DNA from: Takakia lepidozioides
Lineage: Eukaryota > Streptophyta > Takakiopsida > Takakiales > Takakiaceae
NCBI GenBank assembly: GCA_030704615.1
Contig: CM060732.1
Span: 29,865,053-29,929,052, forward strand
Reading direction: 5' to 3'
Length of the DNA stretch: 64,000 nucleotides
Part shown: in pieces, positions 58,601-64,000 of the stretch
Position numbering within the stretch: the stretch's first letter is position 1
Layout of the letters: each line of letters opens with the position of its first letter
Position numbers and translations under genes: made by a program
Notes under the pieces: model-generated
What the model was told of the DNA's origin: nothing
Databases searched by the model: none
Seen by the model: the letters and a program-made list of their open reading frames with translations, nothing else

Positions 58601-59695
58601 CGGAGCAGTCCATATTGATGAGAGAGTAGATCCGGTGACTAAGAGGGATGTGCGTAGATATTCTGCTTTGAACTTGACAAGTGTGGGTTCGAGCTCCCTG
58701 AACAGTGTACAAGAGAATTGTAAGTTGACACACAATACTTGTGCATCATTATGTTGGACTTATTTGGCATACTACTCCTTAGCATAGCACGAGTTTTTTC
58801 TTCTTCGCAAAAGATAAGTTCTAAGCGAAGTGAAAACAATTTTGGCCAAGGCACCCATTTGCCAGTTATTTTGAATACATTGTCGCACTGATCAAATGAT
58901 GTATATCTAGAACATACAGTGACAGTGGCCATAAGAACTTGTTGTCCTTACATTGGGCATAACTATGAGCCAAGGCAAAGAAAGAATATTGTATGAAGAT
59001 TGACAACCATCAACTCAGTCCTGAAATTCCTTTGTTTTTGCAAGTTGCCAGATCTGTCAACTGGGGGTCCACTGAGAGACTTCCGGAGAAGAAAGAGGGG
59101 GTGGCTTAAGAAGAGGGGGCAGTTGCCTACAGCAGCACTTGCATGTGCTGCTTCCATGATTGGTGACACAGTGGAAGCTGTCCACCGTGTACGGAAAGAT
59201 GCTGCTGCCCTTGCTTTCAAGCTGGCTGAGCTCCATGCTGGGGATGCCAAGGCTTTGCGTTCGGCAGCTTCCATCATGCGCCACCATGTCGACTCTCTTC
59301 ACTCAGATGTCCAGGTAGAGAACTTTTTGGTGCTTGCACATTGGTAGTGCTCTTATCAAAAATCACATCTTTTACCTTGTAAAGAGGGTGACTTTGTTTA
59401 TGCCTACTTGGGGTGCTAAATGGAACAGGGTTTTCAATCAGCCTGGGCGAACAAGGAGGCCAAATATCCATGGCAGCAACTTCTCAAAGAGTTGGTGGTT
59501 GCAGTGAGCTTGGTGTCGGGTGCATTTACTGTCCCCACTGTCCTCAACGCTCTCAGACGTGTGTTAGGTGAGTCTTGCAGTCTCATGCAGGCTATGGTCA
59601 CAAGAGGGAGGGAAAGATTAAGAGACAAGGATACAACAGACGAAGGGAAGGACATCAATGATGGCTTTCTATGGCACATGTTTGTACCATCATAG
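55700..59695 (+). CDS. Multi-exon gene of unknown function, modelled at 861 aa
   Basis: Exons modelled at 55700-56233, 56443-57201, 57715-58295, 58538-58719, 59052-59314 and 59429-59695. All junctions have GT/AG sites and the phases agree, giving one open frame of 862 codons including the stop. The first exon could be shorter at its 3' side, since its end (after DFKVIQ) reads like a pyrimidine-rich intron. The N-terminus includes HTAEQRKIAQIHHIAKKYLQ. The central exons are hydrophilic, rich in Glu, Gly, Ser and Arg, and look disordered. The C-terminal ~175 residues are predicted helical: RRRKRGWLKKRGQLP, then AALAFKLAELHAGDAKALRS, and a hydrophobic LLKELVVAVSLVSGAFTVPT that may be a membrane or buried helix. 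No known family was recognised. The consistent splice phases make it a real gene rather than chance. Confidence 0.65.
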
Positions 59696-62311
59696 CATGT
59701 GCCCATGCAAAGGGAGAATGATATAATCCTCTCACCCATGTATAGCAGCAATCTTGTACAGATCCTGTACAGCGTAGAAGACCTGCTTTCTGTAACACAT
59801 TTACTTCACCCACAAATGTGACATGTGGCTATAGCTGCACTGGAAGTCAACAGAGCGAAAACGTGTGGATATGTACTCATAAGACGTTGTTTGCCCTAGC
59901 CATAGACCATAGAGCCCGCGCCCAGTTTGGGCGGAACAAAAGGGACCAGAAGCTACCTTTGTGAGGGGCTCACTCCTTACCTTGATATAAACAATTAGTT
60001 CGGGGCTTTCCATGGACGAAAACACATAAAATTGGAGAAAAAACTAGAAACCAGGTCTAAAATGCTGCACAAAGAGGGAACAGAAAAACCTTGTGAGGGG
60101 CTCACTCCAATAGTGGGACTTACCTTGGTATAAACAAGTGGTTCGGGCTTCCCAGATTTCCTCTTGAAGCCCTTCACCAAGCATCAAGCTGCTGTGTGAG
60201 CTGCCAAGCAATTAGACCCTAACACGGCCAGGGCTTTAGGCTAGGCCTCGAGAGTTGGTAAACAGAGGTGCAGGGACTATGTTCTTGATGGTCCTGAAGG
60301 GGATTGCTCTCTCATGAGAATACCCCAGACACCATCAGGAAATGGTCTTCCGGCCGCCCAGACAGCATCGACAATCTCCCTGTCCTCCCTGCATCTGTTT
60401 ATTGTTCTAAGGTAGACTCCCCACCTGAGTTAAAATTTCAGACTAGTGCTTGGATCTAGGAAAAGAGAGAATCAACTTCATAATAACTACAAGTGGTCCT
60501 GAAGGCCCAGGGGACAAAGTAGAAGGATAAAAAATGCCAAACACACCTTACTGCCTGAAGACGACGTGCCTCATGCAGGTACACTGAAGGCCTGTGTCAA
60601 ATACTGGGAGTCTCTAAAGAGAGATTATCTTTGGAGGAAGAACTTGAAATAATCAAACTTTAATACGAAATCATATAGAAGAATTGTATGGCAAAAAGTG
60701 TGGATTTTGCTTTGGGGAAGCAGGGTCCTTTCAGATCCCAGCCACTAGGAAGGAGAAGATGGTGTTAGCAGCAGTGGTCCTCTCTATCAGTGCACGATTC
60801 GGAAGTGGGATTTGGCAGAGCCTGGTATATATTTCTGGCTTTTGCAGGATCCCATTGTTGGCATGCAGACTTGGTTTGGTTTACAATGTGTCTTGAATTA
60901 GCCACCTGTTTAGCTTCGACACTGTGGAAGAGCAGAGAGGTTGAAGAAAAGAAGGAATTAAATTTGTTCCACCCACTTGAAGTACCAAGAGTTTGTCTCC
61001 GGAATTGGTTTCTTAAATCTGGGACATGGATTCATCATGCCCTGTCATCATGCACATCAGTCTATTTTACACTTTAAAGTCTTGAGTGGTATAGGTATGG
61101 TTGTGTAGTGTGAAGTGTGAACCACAACATGAACCACATTTAGCAGAGCACCTTAACAACCTTATGTCTGCGTTGGCAGGGCCATGTCCAATCAATTAAA
61201 AAGGATCGAGATGTCCAACTCCGGGAGCAGCTTAGATTAATACTTTGGCGAACATCAGCTATGTGTACCCTATCTCACCTGAATATGGTCGCTGTGAAGC
61301 CATATCACATGAATTCAGAAGACGAAAGGTGTGCGCTCGTTGTAGCATAAAGTCTCATAAGAAGGACATGAGCATGAATCAGTGTGAATCAAACTTTCAT
61401 CAATTTTCAAACACCCTCTTTACTGAAGTGAGGGGGGTTCACTGGTTCACTGGTTCACTGGGTTTTTTTGTTTTTATTAAGGGGATGGAAGCCCTTAACA
61501 TTTTCAGATGCCATAATATGTAGCCTTTTGTTCTTGCATTTATCTGAGCGCCCAATGAAATATGTACCATTATGTTTATTGCTCTTCAACTTCAACTCCC
61601 TCCACAAAAGAAGTTGGACTGAGGGTCTCATTGTTTGAATATTATATTCCTTGTCTTTAATTTTCCTGTTGCAATTGTGCAAGATGAGATACTAAGATCT
61701 TCCCATCACAAGCTCTGCAAAATAACCTTGAACATCCATTGAGCTTGGTCTTTCACTATCAAACAAAGATTGCCTTTGGAAGAGGCGAAAATGTTGATTT
61801 GAAGAACATTCAAATTGTAAGTGTACATATGCTGCACTTGAAGCAGCTCTCTGCGTCACTAAATTTCCGAGAGAAGAGGTAAGCAGTCATTATTAGGCTC
61901 AGCTGATCACTGATTTGAAGTCATTAAGATACTAGTTGAATCTGCAAGTACTTCTGAAGTAGCAAAATATCAGAAGGTGACTATCTGCTTTGTTATTATA
62001 CCCTCCCACATCTGTATTGTACACAAGTACACCCTGTGCTAAGGAAGCAGTTTTCCCCCAGTTGGTTAGTGCCATCAGTAACTATCTTTTCAGCACTGAA
62101 GGATGTTTCACCATTCCTTTAATCTCTGTCCGGCAGATTTGTTCTCCAAACGTTGTAAGCTTCTTTACCACCTTGGAAGGGTAAGGGTGTTTGCTATGTG
62201 TCCCATTCGCAGGGTGCTACTCAGGTTGTCTACTAGCCAGATTTCCCTACAATTTAACTGTCATCTGTGAGCAGTGGTTTACATATTCATGGAGGAGACG
62301 CCAACCTTTGT
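59696..62311. other. Intergenic, 2.6 kb, with a direct repeat
   Basis: The segment TTGTGAGGGGCTCACTCC occurs at 59959-59976 and 60091-60108. Each copy is followed by a similar TTACCTTG(A/G)TATAAACAA and a TTCGGG-containing stretch. The segment contains an inverted repeat GTGAG-GGG-CTCAC. The sequence around 59850-60180 looks like a transposon relic. Frames at 60680-61080 and 61245-61520 are unrecognised. A TTCACTGG triplet repeat lies at about 61438-61460. Confidence 0.4.
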
Positions 62312-64000
62312 CTAGACACAAACAAGTTGGAGGTCCTCAGGCTTGAACATGTCTGGAGGTAAGAGTTCACGAGAATCTGCCAGGCTGCTCCCTTTACTCT
62401 TGGGCTTTACATCTGACAGCATTTGAACCACATCCCGCATGGTTGGGCGATCTACTGGCAGGTCACTTGAACACAGCAGTGCTACTCTTAGGACCAGCAT
62501 CACCTCCTGCATTCAAATAGCCAATAACTTTTAGTCCACATTTGGATTGCCTTGCCAGAATCCTTCCGGAAGTGATTTTCCATTTTGAACTGGTTTTCTA
62601 CCCTCACATTACTTGCCCGACGTACACATGGCAACTTCACTCTGGGATGCTTGGTGTCGATTGTCATGCATAAGAAAGTGGCATACCTGCAGAGGCACAC
62701 TGACCCCTCCCATTTTGGGGTCCAACACATCCAGCACACCATCCTTCGTCTGTATTTTCCGCCGCACCCATTGTACTATATCAACACCATCTCCAAACTC
62801 CTGCTCAATTGGTCGCTTTCCTGTTAACAGCTCCATCAGCACCACCCCAAAGCTGTAGATGTCGCTCTTCTCATTGACTTTGAGTGTGTAAGCATATTCT
62901 GCAAGGGTCCAAGAAGACAAACAAAAAACCCTGTCAATATCCAGCTCACAAAAGCTAGAGCTTCAGTAGTTTTTAATCACTCTCTTTGGCACAGCATCCA
63001 CAAAACATTTTGAGGAGTCCATCAATAGACTGACATTAGTCACAGCTCCAGGAAACACTAAACAAAATTTAAAAGTTGGGAGGTACTTGCACCGAGTAAC
63101 AGGTTAGGGCTAGCTTACCAGGGGCAATATATCCATAGGACCCTGCAATAGAAGACATAGATTCCGACTTCCCTGAGTCTTGGAACAGCTTTGCTAGTCC
63201 AAAGTCTGCTACATGCGCCTGGAGATTTGAATCCAGCAATATATTGTTGGACTTAACATCACGGTGCACTATGAGTGGCGAGCAATCATGATGCAAATAG
63301 CAGAGGCCATGCGCTGCCTGCACAGCAATGTTGTATCTGTTCCAGTGGAGCTTGTGTTAAAATGTAGTAGTTTATGCAGGAGAATGATGTGTTTACTTCT
63401 CCCTCTCCGTGAATGAAATAAATTCCCTCTCCCCTCTTTGCACCTTGTGAGCCCCTGGCTACATCTTCATTAGTATTGCCCATAGCCACATGCGGCAAAT
63501 GTGTGCAAACTACCACTCGCAGATGACACCCAATGAAGTTGACAATGATAAAAATTGTAAACTATATGCAACCTTAGACAAGAAGCAGATTGTTTCTTGT
63601 TGGTGGACAAGAAATAGATTGAAGGCCATTTTTTGAGTCACAACACTGGTTGAATGCTGATCTTACAAACTTTCATTGACGCTGAAAAGATTTCAGCTTG
63701 TGCATGGCATGGCTGGTTTGACTAGCCTACTCCGTGTTTCAGCTGATAGGCCAAGGACATAACATCTGCTTACATTTAGGGGACATATGAGGTGTTTCAA
63801 AGTGAATTTCAAGTAACAAGAAAGGCTGACCTGGTCTCCCAGTCAAGATGGCCTCGCTCCTTGCTGTGAAGAAGCTCGCCTAGGCTCCCATTAGGCATGT
63901 ACTCATATACCAATAAGTTGGTCTCATGGTTCGAACAGCAGCCCAAGAGCCTCACAATGTTGCGGTGCCGAATCTTGCCGAGCGTTTGGATCTCAGCTGA
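62312..64000 (-). CDS. LRR receptor-like kinase, subfamily XI type, 3' exons only (5' part beyond right edge)
   Basis: Minus-strand exons at 64000-63831 (partial), 63336-63119, 62898-62687 and 62506-62312, with matching phases, encode the kinase domain from just after the Lys-bearing strand to the stop. They contain [50 protein letters not shown] and DFGLAKLF, with [20 protein letters not shown] in the third exon, and end [18 protein letters not shown] and DFG are intact, so it is an RD kinase. Three of the four junctions (after WETR/GAAQ-type, APE and the later catalytic loop) fall at positions comparable to the receptor kinase at 45890-49862, and the subdomain sequences are close. However, this gene has one extra intron, and is on the opposite strand. 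Extracellular LRRs are expected upstream of 64000. Confidence 0.88.

Noticed and set aside
1-64000. rRNA genes or an intact tRNA gene
   Set aside because: None was recognised on either strand by eye; only a degenerate tRNA-like segment at 50848-50922 was seen.

Overview
The window reads as nuclear DNA of a land plant. It has intron-containing plant gene families (LRR receptor kinases, a mitochondrial ADP/ATP carrier, MFAP1), a DYW-type PPR gene and a relic of a plant beta-1,2-xylosyltransferase, embedded in large Ty3/gypsy retrotransposons. The long array of near-identical PPR modules and the gene-poor, retrotransposon-rich layout suggest a seedless plant (fern, lycophyte or bryophyte), but this is inference and no species is assigned. 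The only assembly gap is a run of exactly 500 N (7978-8477).

Left part, 1-28.1 kb, is a pile of mobile elements. Element C (1-2171, minus) is a decayed gag plus the start of a protease, running off the left edge. Elements A, B and D belong to one family with LTRs of about 0.95-1 kb. Element A (12347-25232, minus) is the most complete, in order of transcription: a truncated 5' LTR, a primer-binding site resembling the tRNA-Arg type of Ogre/Tat elements, a small ORF1 that starts inside the LTR, gag with zinc knuckles, protease, RT, RNase H, integrase, a spacer of short CACAGCC repeats, a long coiled-coil ORF3, a polypurine tract and the 3' LTR. All its frames carry breaks. Element B (2704-6043, minus) is a deletion derivative that lacks the pol core and the middle of ORF3. 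Element D (6044 onward, plus) abuts B head to head and runs into the gap. A LINE-type element with a restriction-like endonuclease domain (25233-28058, plus) truncates the 5' LTR of A. Between 8.5 and 12.3 kb lie small relics: a PPR fragment, three consecutive hairpins, and a methyltransferase-like fragment into which A inserted.

Middle part, 28-45.9 kb: a xylosyltransferase pseudogene (29200-30798, plus), a PPR-DYW gene broken by a frameshift and a nonsense codon (31973-34428, minus), an uncertain minus-strand gene (34623-36015), and MFAP1 (36442-38444, plus, two exons). A 7.4-kb gene desert follows, holding a ~221-bp tandem repeat and a 733-bp hAT-type nonautonomous element with a perfect 8-bp target duplication.

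Right part, 45.9-64 kb, is genic: an LRR receptor kinase of the HAESA/CEPR-like group (45890-49862, plus, five exons, 1018 aa), a mitochondrial ADP/ATP carrier (52351-54047, plus, three exons, 395 aa), an unrecognised multi-exon gene (55700-59695, plus, modelled at 861 aa), and the 3' exons of a second LRR-type receptor kinase (62312-64000, minus) that continues past the right edge. The exon models rest on GT/AG sites and reading-frame phase that agree across every junction listed. They were made by eye, without transcript evidence.
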